A stretch of DNA of 64,000 nucleotides from the NCBI RefSeq assembly GCF_019249655.2, contig NZ_CP137557.1, positions 1,485,001 through 1,549,000 of the forward strand. Direction: 5' to 3'. The stretch comes from Segatella copri. Lineage in GTDB: Bacteria > Bacteroidota > Bacteroidia > Bacteroidales > Bacteroidaceae. The notes below the pieces were generated by a model. It had not been told where the DNA came from and made no database searches. It saw only the letters and a list, made by a program, of their open reading frames with translations. Shown here one piece after another: positions 8,651 through 16,611 of the stretch. The position numbers and the translations under genes were made by a program. The stretch's first letter is position 1. Every line of letters begins with the position of its first letter.

Positions 8651-8776
8651 ATGGCAAAGAATGAAAATAAAATCTTAGAGGAGTTAAGACGAAGAGGCAA
8701 GATTTATGAAGATCCTGCTCCTGAAGTCGGAGGCTTTACTGGCTGGTTGATAAGCTTGTTTACCAAGAAAAAGTAA
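8651..8776 (+). CDS. 41-residue small protein
   Basis: An ATG 14 bp after the ATPase stop opens a 41-codon frame, MAKNENKILEELRRRGKIYE through GGFTGWLISLFTKKK. The first half is a charged helix. The last 15 residues form a short hydrophobic tail (GWLISLF) ending in lysines, as in a tail-anchored or membrane-touching peptide. The tight spacing after the ATPase gene and the sensible composition argue for a real gene. No family recognised. Confidence 0.55.
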   Translation: MAKNENKILEELRRRGKIYEDPAPEVGGFTGWLISLFTKKK

Positions 8777-8879
8777 GCCTCATATACTTTTTTCTTGATA
8801 TTCTGTCACCATTTGACATCTCTATATAGTTATTTCGCAGCCGAAATCAAATGTATAACTATATTAAGGTAATGTAACA

Positions 8880-9416
8880 ATGGAAAAGAACATCAAGAAA
8901 AGAGTATGTAGGTTGGCTGCGGTATTGAGTGCCGGGCTGGTAGTATTATTTGGCTATTGGTTCTTCTTGAACCCTCATGGCTATTGGCAAAAGAAGAAGG
9001 AGGCTGAGAAGAATGAATATATGGATAGGAGGATACTTTGGCGGAAGTCGGAGAAAATGACCATGCAACAGATGTTGTCGGACATGACGCTAATGGCTAA
9101 GGGGGATTCGGTCCTGGTTTGTTGGCTAACTGGTCTCTCGCTTCCCGTTTATCGTGACTTCATTCATGGTACTGCGCAACCTACAAGGAATGCTTGGGCT
9201 GAGACGAGATATTGGTATATGTCTTCTCTCGCTAAAGGCAGAGAATGGATGGAGGAACATGTCAAGACGAGGATTCACAAGAGCCTGATCTTTGTGGAAA
9301 CGAGTAGATTTCAGGTGCAGAAGGATTCCTTGAAGGATTATCGTAAAGAGAAACTTACTCCAACTAAGATTAGAAACAACAAGATGTATCTAAAAGATAA
9401 TTGTCTGTATAGATGA
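8880..9416 (+). CDS. Single-pass membrane protein, unknown function
   Basis: In this 178-residue protein a basic N-terminus (MEKNIKKRVCR) precedes one hydrophobic helix at about 11-30 (LAAVLSAGLVVLFGYWFFL), then a charged, soluble C-terminal region. This is a signal-anchor topology with the bulk probably outside the cytoplasm. No catalytic motif or family recognised. It lies about 100 bp after the small 41-residue gene and 30 bp before another membrane protein. Confidence 0.6.
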   Translation: MEKNIKKRVCRLAAVLSAGLVVLFGYWFFLNPHGYWQKKKEAEKNEYMDRRILWRKSEKMTMQQMLSDMTLMAKGDSVLVCWLTGLSLPVYRDFIHGTAQPTRNAWAETRYWYMSSLAKGREWMEEHVKTRIHKSLIFVETSRFQVQKDSLKDYRKEKLTPTKIRNNKMYLKDNCLYR

Positions 9417-9446
9417 CATCATAGTATAAATAAAGTATAACGAAAA

Positions 9447-9776
9447 ATGAATAAAATTATAGGGCTTTTAGTAATGGCTTTCATGTTCCTGTCCTGGCAA
9501 CCAATCGTTGCAATAGTGGCAGCAGTATTGTTTGTCAACATCAATGGTACGGAATTGTATGGATGGCAAGCTGGATTGGCGCATGGATTGTTCTTCCTGC
9601 CTAATCTGGTAAGGCATCTCTTTGACGGCGATGTCCTTTTCAAGGCTACCAATTGTACTACAGGTTATCATGTTGCCTGGTGGATAGCTACAGTCGGTTC
9701 GTGCATCGGTTGGCTCGTAGATGCAACCTTCTCTTTTATGAAGGCATCGGTATTTGTAGGTAGTGATAAAGAATAA
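9447..9776 (+). CDS. Small multi-pass membrane protein
   Basis: The 109-residue product has a hydrophobic segment at about 3-32, another around 41-55 (QAGLAHGLFFLPNL) and a third around 75-95 (HVAWWIATVGSCIGWLV), giving two to three membrane helices. There is no recognisable family. It is adjacent to another membrane protein upstream and to the large coiled-coil protein downstream (gap 15 bp), so these may form a membrane-linked complex. Function unknown. Confidence 0.6.
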   Translation: MNKIIGLLVMAFMFLSWQPIVAIVAAVLFVNINGTELYGWQAGLAHGLFFLPNLVRHLFDGDVLFKATNCTTGYHVAWWIATVGSCIGWLVDATFSFMKASVFVGSDKE

Positions 9777-9791
9777 ATAAATAAAAATACG

Positions 9792-11975
9792 ATGAACAGT
9801 ATGGCTGATAATCAAAAAGTATATGAGGCAATCAAGACGATTGCTGATGAGCTCTGCAAGGAGAACAAGACGTATCTTCGTGCAGATTTGGCTTTTGAAC
9901 TGAAGAAGTATGGTATAGCTTCCGATTCCTCGGAGGTGAGTAAGCTGGTATTTGATGCCTACAGATATTTCCATGATAATGGCAATATCGCCATTGCTTT
10001 TGTTTCCAACAATTCACGTACAACCCTTGTGGCTGAATACAAGTTGAATGACAGCCTGGAACAGGGCAACAAGGAGGAGGCTTTGAAGATAGCTGAGACG
10101 GAACTGGCGTTGTCTTCATCTGCTTTGGAGCAGTTGAAAGAGCAAGTGGAATTGAACCTTAACCTGGTTCTTGCTAAGGGAACGTCGAAGATGGCTGATA
10201 TTGTCATGGGTACGAATGGCGTGAAAGATGTAAGAAGTAAGGCGGCTACCATGTTTGATAAATATACCAAGATGGTGGAGGCTTATCACTATGCTGAGGA
10301 TAGCGTTCGTGGAAACATCGAAGATTTTACTTCCTTGCGTAGTGATATCGGGACGGTTTATCGTGATTATGCCCTGAAACTGATTGATATCTATGGCGAC
10401 TCTATCAAGATGGTTTCACCTGATCTGTTCGACTTCAAGCGAATAGAATGGCTGGATGTGGACGAGATGCTTAAGTATGTGGAGTTGGAATATAACAAGC
10501 TCACGGAAAAATGTGCAGCTTTGATTGGTGAGATTTCTGTTAGTTTCCGTACTTCCTTGCAGGGTTCTTTGCAGGCTTATAAGTCTTTGTCGAACGGCAA
10601 CAAGTCATTGGGCTTGGCGATGGCAGGACTGACCATGCTCGAACACTATATGGGAGCAAGTGAACGCGCTAATCGATTGAAATCAGATTTGTCAGTTTTC
10701 CAAACCAGCGTGAAGCATGATGCCACTCGCATCAAGGCTGATATGGGACGATTGTTGGTAATCTGCAAAACGCTCAATGATGTGATAATCCCGAAGGCGA
10801 ATGTGTTCTTGCGTTATGGAGAAAAACTGTTGGCTTCAGACTTGAAGGCGACACTTGATGTCTTGTATGCGGATGAGACTATTCGTCCATTGGAGGGGCA
10901 GCGAAAATGTCTGCTTCAGCAGATGAAGGCGCTGGACATGGAAATGAACGACCATCTTCAGAACATCGATGTCTATACCTCGCTGATTAATGACATCACC
11001 GCTACCTTGGAGTCTAAGCAGGGAAACTATATGGAAGCGAAGGCGAAGAAGCCTTCCAGACCTTTCTTCCTCGTCAATTGGATTACCTTTGGTATGGCCA
11101 ACAAGAACTACTATCGTGACTTCACCGAATGGAATGCGGTATGCTTCCCTCTTGTGAGAGAATACGAGAGCTATCAGGTAGATTTGAAGTTGGATAAGGA
11201 GGAATTGGAATCGCATCGTGAGGAACAAACCCGCATCAAAAATGAGTATGCCAAACTCTCCAGTGAACTGGATAAGGTTTCTAAGGAGATCAGAAGCAAG
11301 ATAGTTTGCTCTGACGACTTGAAGCTGAAGATGCTGAAACATCTCCGTGATATGGTTGCCATGCTGAAACTTGGACGTGAAATCATGGAGAGTAAGATAG
11401 ATGAGAAGTTGGTGCATACGGTAGATATTCCCGATTATCGGGAGGCAGCCAAGCTTCCTGCTGATGTGGAGCAGAACCTTTCTCTGTTTACAGGAATGTT
11501 GGCAGACAATCTTCATGCCGACAAGGATATGGCTAAGAATCTGCTTGACGGAGTTGAAGCATACACGAAAGACCCTAAGAAGATAGAGGGCAAGACCGCA
11601 CAACAGAACAAACCTGCAGAGTATAGCGAGGAAGACTTGGCGCAGCTAACTGGTGCTATGGAACAATCCTTACAGAAAGGTATCGCTCTGTTTGGTAGTT
11701 TCGCTAAGCTCAAAGCGCAGCAGCTCAGTGGTAGCTTGGCTTCGGCTGCATACGATAAGGAGTTGAAGAAACATGCTGATGAGTTTAAGCGTGAAATGGC
11801 TAAGATAGACAACAAGAGTGCTTATCTTCGTGAGGTGTTCAAGCGCATCAATCTGGCTGGTAGCGAGGAGGAACGTAAGCAAGCTATGGAGTTGATGAGC
11901 GACTTGAGCGGTTTCTCTCTTTCGGAACAGGAGTTCACAGAATTTATAAATGGTAAGAAACAAATAGAATTATAA
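9792..11975 (+). CDS. 727-residue coiled-coil protein with possible winged-helix N-terminus
   Basis: This is the largest protein of the cluster. Residues about 8-85 (VYEAIKTIADELCKENKTYL, then YGIASDSSEVSKLVFDAYRY) look like a winged-helix-type domain. The rest is long amphipathic helices with strong coiled-coil character (for example 380-410, 480-530 and 590-690) and one modestly hydrophobic stretch near 430-445 (RPFFLVNWITFGMANKN). No Walker motifs or catalytic residues are seen. Long helical bundles of this type occur in SMC-like, toxin-like or scaffold proteins; I cannot choose. The next gene starts 5 bp after its stop, so it is translationally coupled to the DUF4112 protein. An alternative start is the ATG at 9801. 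Confidence 0.65.
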   Translation: MNSMADNQKVYEAIKTIADELCKENKTYLRADLAFELKKYGIASDSSEVSKLVFDAYRYFHDNGNIAIAFVSNNSRTTLVAEYKLNDSLEQGNKEEALKIAETELALSSSALEQLKEQVELNLNLVLAKGTSKMADIVMGTNGVKDVRSKAATMFDKYTKMVEAYHYAEDSVRGNIEDFTSLRSDIGTVYRDYALKLIDIYGDSIKMVSPDLFDFKRIEWLDVDEMLKYVELEYNKLTEKCAALIGEISVSFRTSLQGSLQAYKSLSNGNKSLGLAMAGLTMLEHYMGASERANRLKSDLSVFQTSVKHDATRIKADMGRLLVICKTLNDVIIPKANVFLRYGEKLLASDLKATLDVLYADETIRPLEGQRKCLLQQMKALDMEMNDHLQNIDVYTSLINDITATLESKQGNYMEAKAKKPSRPFFLVNWITFGMANKNYYRDFTEWNAVCFPLVREYESYQVDLKLDKEELESHREEQTRIKNEYAKLSSELDKVSKEIRSKIVCSDDLKLKMLKHLRDMVAMLKLGREIMESKIDEKLVHTVDIPDYREAAKLPADVEQNLSLFTGMLADNLHADKDMAKNLLDGVEAYTKDPKKIEGKTAQQNKPAEYSEEDLAQLTGAMEQSLQKGIALFGSFAKLKAQQLSGSLASAAYDKELKKHADEFKREMAKIDNKSAYLREVFKRINLAGSEEERKQAMELMSDLSGFSLSEQEFTEFINGKKQIEL

Positions 11976-11980
11976 GGCGT

Positions 11981-12571
11981 ATGGAAAATTCAAGAAGACA
12001 GCAAGCCCAGGCTGATTTGGGCATGGATTTCGCAAAAGAAGATCAAAAGCGAGAGGCGGCTCTTGCCAAAGAACAGGCGAGGGCTGATAAAAAAGCTGCT
12101 AAGCGTGAGAAGATGATGAACATGCCATCTTATCGTCTGATGGTAGGTACGGCGAAGTATATGGACAAGTGGTTCTTGGATCCTATCCTTGGCTTCATCC
12201 TTCCTGTCGGTATCGGTGATGCTTTGACGAGCGTGTTTGCATTCCCATTCATCTATTACAGTCTTTGCGTGGTTAAGTCTATTCCGCTGACTTTGGCTGT
12301 CATCTATAATATCTTGATGGATGTGCTGATTGGTGCCATACCTTTCTATATAGGTGATGTGCTGGATGTATTCAAGCGTTCGTATGTAGAGAACCTGAGA
12401 TTGATTACTGGCTATATCGAGGATGATAAGGAGATTATCAACAAGGTGAACAAGAAGGCATTCTGGACGGCTGTGTTCATTGTCGTGCTTTGCTGGTTGA
12501 TTTATGTGGTGATTTCGTGGGCCATTCGCTTGGGAACCATGGCTTATGATTGGATAGTTTCATTATTTTAA
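11981..12571 (+). CDS. DUF4112-like membrane protein
   Basis: A 196-residue protein. A highly charged helical N-terminus (residues 1-45, rich in Lys, Glu and Ala) is followed by a region matching the DUF4112 pattern: MDKWFLDPILGFILPVGIGD, a helix to VVKSIPLTLAVIYNILMDVL, then IGAIPFYIGDVLDVFKRSYV. A last transmembrane helix spans about 163-183 (AFWTAVFIVVLCWLIYVVIS). DUF4112 proteins are small integral membrane proteins of unknown function. The charged N-terminal extension could contact the coiled-coil protein encoded 5 bp upstream. The next gene starts 3 bp after its stop. Confidence 0.7.
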   Translation: MENSRRQQAQADLGMDFAKEDQKREAALAKEQARADKKAAKREKMMNMPSYRLMVGTAKYMDKWFLDPILGFILPVGIGDALTSVFAFPFIYYSLCVVKSIPLTLAVIYNILMDVLIGAIPFYIGDVLDVFKRSYVENLRLITGYIEDDKEIINKVNKKAFWTAVFIVVLCWLIYVVISWAIRLGTMAYDWIVSLF

Positions 12572-12574
12572 AAT

Positions 12575-13231
12575 ATGAATAGCAACATTTTCTTTCAACC
12601 CTTCGTTGGCAAGGATTATGCCAACGGGGGGATATTCGGCAAGCGAATCATGATATTGGGCGAGAGTCATTATTGTGATGAGGAATGTGTGGATTGTGGT
12701 GATTGTCGTCTGCATCGTGAGTGTATGAACTTTACGCAGCAGGTGCTTGATGATTATCTCAATGATAATAAGGAACGGCAGAACTGGATGCGGACTTTCC
12801 TGAAGTTTGAGCGTTCGTTAGTGGGAGAGGAGACAAATCAGGCGATGAGGCTGAAGATTTGGAACTCGGTCATCTTCTTCAACTATCTGCAAGTGGCGAT
12901 GGGTGGCCCTCGCGAGGCTGGCACTGCCGAGCAATATCGCCAGGCTGGCAAGGCTTTCTTCGAGGTCATCGAAAAGTATCAGCCTAAGTACATCATCGTA
13001 TGGGGCAAGAGGCTTTGGAATAATTTGCCTGGCGGTCACTGGCGCCAAGAGCAAGTTTCTGATGTTCACTGGGTGGATTGCAATGACATCGAAGTGGAAG
13101 GCACTTGGGTGCCTAATGGATTCTACATGATGCCTGGTGGCAAGCATGTTAAGGTTCTTGTGGTGAATCATCCTTCTGTAGGCTACTCCTGGGACTATTG
13201 GTACAAGGTGATACAAAGATTTTTGAGATAA
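12575..13231 (+). CDS. Uracil-DNA-glycosylase-superfamily-like protein
   Basis: The 218-residue protein has the layout of the UDG-like fold: an early beta strand with MILGESHY (about 26-33) in the position of motif 1, a cysteine-rich insertion (CDEECVDCGDCRLHREC), IWNSVIFFNYLQ (about 93-104), a strand with YIIVWGKRLW, and a late NHPS motif (about 198-201) matching the HPS loop of family 4/5 enzymes. The cysteine cluster could bind metal. Catalytic activity on DNA is not assured because the motif-1 acid is in GES rather than GEDPG context. It ends the first part of the cluster. A repeat-borne promoter follows. Confidence 0.55.
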   Translation: MNSNIFFQPFVGKDYANGGIFGKRIMILGESHYCDEECVDCGDCRLHRECMNFTQQVLDDYLNDNKERQNWMRTFLKFERSLVGEETNQAMRLKIWNSVIFFNYLQVAMGGPREAGTAEQYRQAGKAFFEVIEKYQPKYIIVWGKRLWNNLPGGHWRQEQVSDVHWVDCNDIEVEGTWVPNGFYMMPGGKHVKVLVVNHPSVGYSWDYWYKVIQRFLR

Positions 13232-13269
13232 TTTTCTCGCTTGTGCCACGATTTGACACATCTAACCTG

Positions 13270-13345
13270 TAATTTTGCATAAGATAAGCTGCACTCGGCA
13301 ATTTGAAAGCAAGCTTTCATTGCGCTCGTTTGCATTATCTTTGCC
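13270..13345 (+). promoter_or_regulatory. Repeat-like element carrying a -7 box
   Basis: The gap before the LRR-like gene holds a perfect hairpin GAAAGC-AA-GCTTTC (13305-13318) and ends in TATCTTTGC at 13336-13344, a perfect -7 box 28 bp before the ATG at 13372. The sequence around it (TAAGCTGCACTCGGCAATTT onward) resembles a short sequence I recall as dispersed in Prevotella-type genomes, so the second part of the cluster may be driven by a mobile or repeated promoter. Copy number cannot be checked here. Confidence 0.45.
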
Positions 13346-13371
13346 GTCGTAAACATTAAAAACAAGGAATT

Positions 13372-14139
13372 ATGGCACAGATTACAATCAATATCCAGAC
13401 GTTGGACTGGACAATGGGGGAAACCGTAGGCTTGCACTTGATGCTGAAGAAAGACAGCAAGGCAAGAATTGCTTGGGGCGATGGAAAGGTACAGGTCGTG
13501 ACAGGCAAACAGAAACCTGCTTCCGAAAAGTTGGCTTGGGTGGAGGCAGGTCATTCCTATCCTGAGAAGGGCATGTACTACACCATTACCATCTGTTCGG
13601 AAGAGGAGGATGCCATTATCGGATTTGATGGATGTGGCATGTTCGAGGTGAAAACCTTGGATGTGATTCTCACGGAATGTCCTAACTTGCGTATCTTGGG
13701 CTATTCTGGGTATGGCGAGGAGAAACTCGACGTGAGCAAGAATCCTTTGCTGGAGTTCATCGACTTCCACGAGATAAGAAACGAGAAGTTGGATTTCTCT
13801 GCCAATCCACTCTTGGAGGAGTTGCATATTGATGGAGCCAAAGATTTGGTGTCTTTGAATTTGAGCAAGAACGACAAGTTGCGTCGCTTGGACATCTTCA
13901 TGTGTCACAATCTTCAGCATCTCGCCCTGAGCAATCAGTCGCAACTGAATGAGGTGGATTTCGCTCTCACTCATCTCCGTCCCAAGGACTTGGAGTATTT
14001 GGAGAAGACGTTGAAGCGAAACTCTCCCTACAAGATACGGGGAGGAAGCTTTGGCGATGATAAGATAATAGAAGTTAGTAATGGTGAAATCGTAGGTGAA
14101 GATGAAGGAAAATTGGATTCAACTTATCGATACAATTGA
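13372..14139 (+). CDS. Leucine-rich-repeat-like protein with N-terminal beta domain
   Basis: Of 255 residues, the first 100 form a beta-rich module with an AWGDGKVQVVTG loop and GHSYPEKGMYYTITI, recalling a PKD-like fold. Residues about 105-215 contain irregular repeats of the type L-D-V-S-K-N-P-L-L-E-F-I-D (LDVSKNPLLEFIDF, LDFSANPLLEELHI, LNLSKNDKLRRLDI), as in Bacteroidetes leucine-rich repeats. There is no signal peptide, so it should be cytoplasmic, unlike most LRR proteins of this phylum. The C-terminus overlaps the next gene by 38 bp, which implies coupled translation. Confidence 0.65.
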   Translation: MAQITINIQTLDWTMGETVGLHLMLKKDSKARIAWGDGKVQVVTGKQKPASEKLAWVEAGHSYPEKGMYYTITICSEEEDAIIGFDGCGMFEVKTLDVILTECPNLRILGYSGYGEEKLDVSKNPLLEFIDFHEIRNEKLDFSANPLLEELHIDGAKDLVSLNLSKNDKLRRLDIFMCHNLQHLALSNQSQLNEVDFALTHLRPKDLEYLEKTLKRNSPYKIRGGSFGDDKIIEVSNGEIVGEDEGKLDSTYRYN

Positions 14140-14914
14140 GAAAGATCCGTTTGAAACGGAGGCTTTCTTCGCTTTGATGGAGTATGTGGGCGAAGCGTCG
14201 GATGATGACAAGCGCAGAGTTGTACAAGAAGTAGAGCGTCGCATCAAGATGATTGCCCGTTATGATGCGGACAAGAGTTTCAGTTTCCGTAAGTTCAGTG
14301 AACAGGAGCGGGAGGTGCTTGATTCCCTTTGGAGTACTCGGGTAAAGATTCTCAATGTGATGATGTTAAATCCTACAGAGGAAGAAATCGAGCGTTTGGG
14401 ACATCAGAACGATAAACTTCATGAACTGTCGAAGGATGCCTTTGCGCAAGGTCGCAACCTCTGGAAGTCTTTGTTGCACTCACCGAGCTTGATGGCAAAT
14501 GAGGATTATTATGATGTGGAGGAGCACGTTGATTTCAGTTGGAATGATGAGGATTCCGTCCTCAAGATGGATAATGATGACTATTATGGCTCAGACTTCG
14601 AGTATATGCTCCATTTTCATTGCAATTTTAGGGATAGTGGGCGGTATTATGTGGGTGAACCTTTGGTGGCGGATGATGGCACGTCGTGGAATCTTGATTA
14701 TCTGGATAATCCTGCCTTTGGCAAGTTTTGCATCTGCCATCTCCTTCACTCGCTCCATAGTCATGAGCATTACTCTTTGCCTGACATCCTCCGTATGGAT
14801 GATTTTTGGACGGATGTCAGCTTGAGATATGAGCGAGAGGTGTATCAATGGAAAAAAGGAAACGTAATCTTTAAAGAGGAAGTAAATGGAAAAGGAATGG
14901 AAAAAACTGATTGA
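14102..14914 (+). CDS. Unknown protein, first of two tandem paralogues
   Basis: The start is set at the ATG 14102 (MKENWIQLID), which aligns with the MEKEWKKLID start of the next gene; a GTG at 14096 is possible. The product has 270 residues, is acidic, and shows no signal peptide or membrane segment. Shared landmarks with the next protein are RRxxxQEVERRIKxx near the start, NDDYYGSDFEYM near 160-171, DDGTSW, and LPDILRMDDF near the C-terminus. The family is unknown to me. It overlaps the LRR-like gene upstream (38 bp) and its paralogue downstream (29 bp). Confidence 0.6.
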   Translation: MKENWIQLIDTIEKDPFETEAFFALMEYVGEASDDDKRRVVQEVERRIKMIARYDADKSFSFRKFSEQEREVLDSLWSTRVKILNVMMLNPTEEEIERLGHQNDKLHELSKDAFAQGRNLWKSLLHSPSLMANEDYYDVEEHVDFSWNDEDSVLKMDNDDYYGSDFEYMLHFHCNFRDSGRYYVGEPLVADDGTSWNLDYLDNPAFGKFCICHLLHSLHSHEHYSLPDILRMDDFWTDVSLRYEREVYQWKKGNVIFKEEVNGKGMEKTD

Positions 14915-15779
14915 TGAAGTTGAGAACAACCGTAGCTATAGTTCGGAGCCTCACTGCAATTTCGTTGATTTTCTAAGAGAAAAGTCAACGATAGAGGACA
15001 AGCGTGCCATCATACAAGATGTGGAACGTCGTATCAAGAAGGTGGTGAATCGTGAGGATAATAATCCAGGTTGGTTCTTCCGTAACTTCACTGATACGGA
15101 GCGGGATTTGCTGGACGATTTGCTTGGGCTTCGTGAGGTGACGCTCGATGAGATGATGCTTCATCCTACTGCTGCCGAGGTGGAACGATTGAGCCAGTTG
15201 AACGACAAACTCTACAAGCTCACCTTGGAGTGTTTTGAGCAGTGCCGTAACCTTTGGCTTATGCTCTACCGTTCGCCATACAAGGTGGATGACCGTTTCT
15301 GCTACGACTTGGACAGTACGCTTCGATTCGAGTATGCTGACAAAGACTCGGTCTTGCATCTGGAGAATGATGACTATTACGGTTCCGACTTCGACTATAT
15401 GATTCATCTGACAGATGAGTTGCTCAGTACAGGACATTGCAAGATGGATACCATCGTGAATGGTGCGTCTGCCAACTTTTTCGGCAACGAAGAGGATACG
15501 TTGAGAGAGTTGACTGATACGCTCGACGATGGCACGTCGTGGGCGGAAGGCTATCTGCACAACAAGGCGTACGACCATTTGTGTATCTGTTATGCGATGC
15601 ATGCCTTGCATACTCATGAGCCTTGGTGCCTGCCAGACATTCTTCGTATGGATGATTTCACTATTAATGTGAAATTGAATTATGAGCGCAGCGTGTCAGA
15701 GCAGCGAGATATTCATTATCCTGATGTAAACGAGAATGACCCTCATTGGCCTGAGGGTGTACCTTGTTTGGAAAGGTGA
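14886..15779 (+). CDS. Unknown protein, second of two tandem paralogues
   Basis: This 297-residue protein is colinear with the preceding one across its length: KRAIIQDVERRIKKV against KRRVVQEVERRIKMI, NDDYYGSDFDYM against NDDYYGSDFEYM, and LPDILRMDDF in both. It has an insertion before DDGTSW (about 185-212, with NFFGNEEDTLRELTDTLDDG) and a longer C-terminus ending GVPCLER. Duplication followed by divergence is clear. The invariant DDYYGSDF block and the C-terminal HxCICxxxHxLHxHE segment are candidate functional sites, and the His/Cys spacing could bind a metal. No known family. Confidence 0.6.
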   Translation: MEKEWKKLIDEVENNRSYSSEPHCNFVDFLREKSTIEDKRAIIQDVERRIKKVVNREDNNPGWFFRNFTDTERDLLDDLLGLREVTLDEMMLHPTAAEVERLSQLNDKLYKLTLECFEQCRNLWLMLYRSPYKVDDRFCYDLDSTLRFEYADKDSVLHLENDDYYGSDFDYMIHLTDELLSTGHCKMDTIVNGASANFFGNEEDTLRELTDTLDDGTSWAEGYLHNKAYDHLCICYAMHALHTHEPWCLPDILRMDDFTINVKLNYERSVSEQRDIHYPDVNENDPHWPEGVPCLER

Positions 15780-15839
15780 AAAATAATTTGTGATGCAATA
15801 AAAATAAAATTAGAACGTCATATATAAAAATAGAAGATT

Positions 15840-16313
15840 ATGAAGTTAGCAGAAGCATTGAGCATCAGAGCCGATTTGCAGAAGAAAGTGGCTCAACTGA
15901 AAGAACGTATCAAGGAGAGCGCCAAGGTGCAGGAAGGTGATGAACCTTGCGATAACGTGGAGGAACTGTACAAGGAACTGGATGAAGCACTCGTCCAGTT
16001 GGAAGACTTGATTTATCGCATCAACATCACCAACGTTCAGATAGTTCAGGACGGAGACTCCTTGACTCGATTGATAGCCAAGAGAGACGTCTTGTCGATG
16101 CGTGTCAAGGCATTGAAAGAGGTGGTGAACTACGTAGCTGCCAACGATACTCGCTTTGGCAGAAACGAACTGAAATATGTTAGAACCATAGATATAAAGG
16201 CTCTTCGCAAGGAGGCTGATACCTATGCCAAGCAGTATCGGGAGCTCGACCTGAAAATTCAGAGTTTGAACTGGACTGTAGATTTGGTAGATTTGCAAGA
16301 CTTGCCCCGATAA
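15840..16313 (+). CDS. DIP1984-family protein
   Basis: The 157-residue product matches the DIP1984/septicolysin-like family well. It starts MKLAEALSIRADLQKKVAQL, has KVQEGDEPCDNVEELYKEL in the first helix hairpin, INITNVQIVQDGDSLTRLIA in the centre, and ends YRELDLKIQSLNWTVDLVDL. The family is a small, all-helical cytoplasmic protein of unknown function that is often associated with mobile or accessory DNA. It is the last gene of the run that starts at 13372. Confidence 0.8.
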   Translation: MKLAEALSIRADLQKKVAQLKERIKESAKVQEGDEPCDNVEELYKELDEALVQLEDLIYRINITNVQIVQDGDSLTRLIAKRDVLSMRVKALKEVVNYVAANDTRFGRNELKYVRTIDIKALRKEADTYAKQYRELDLKIQSLNWTVDLVDLQDLPR

Positions 16314-16611
16314 TGGAGCGAGGATTGAAATTTTCATTGAGTAGATTAAAATTTTCGGAGAAAAGATAGAGGCAGCAAGAGGCTGACATCAGGCAATAGG
16401 TCTGTGTTAGCATTATTAAAAATTCATGTGTTTCATGCAAAGAGACGAGTTTGTTCACAGTTCATTTCAAGCATCGGGCACAAGTGTATCGCGCATTGGT
16501 ATATGACAAAAGTCAGAAATGCCAGCATTTAGCATTACCATTTTGTTGGCTATCTTTTCTCCTTTTCTTTTTAGGCATTTCTTGTAAATATTCATTAGAT
16601 GTTTAGAGATT

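Noticed and set aside
16313..16369. 18-codon frame MERGLKFSLSRLKFSEKR after DIP1984
   Set aside because: It is made of a repeated KFS-type motif known from dispersed Bacteroidetes sequence and has no independent support as a gene.
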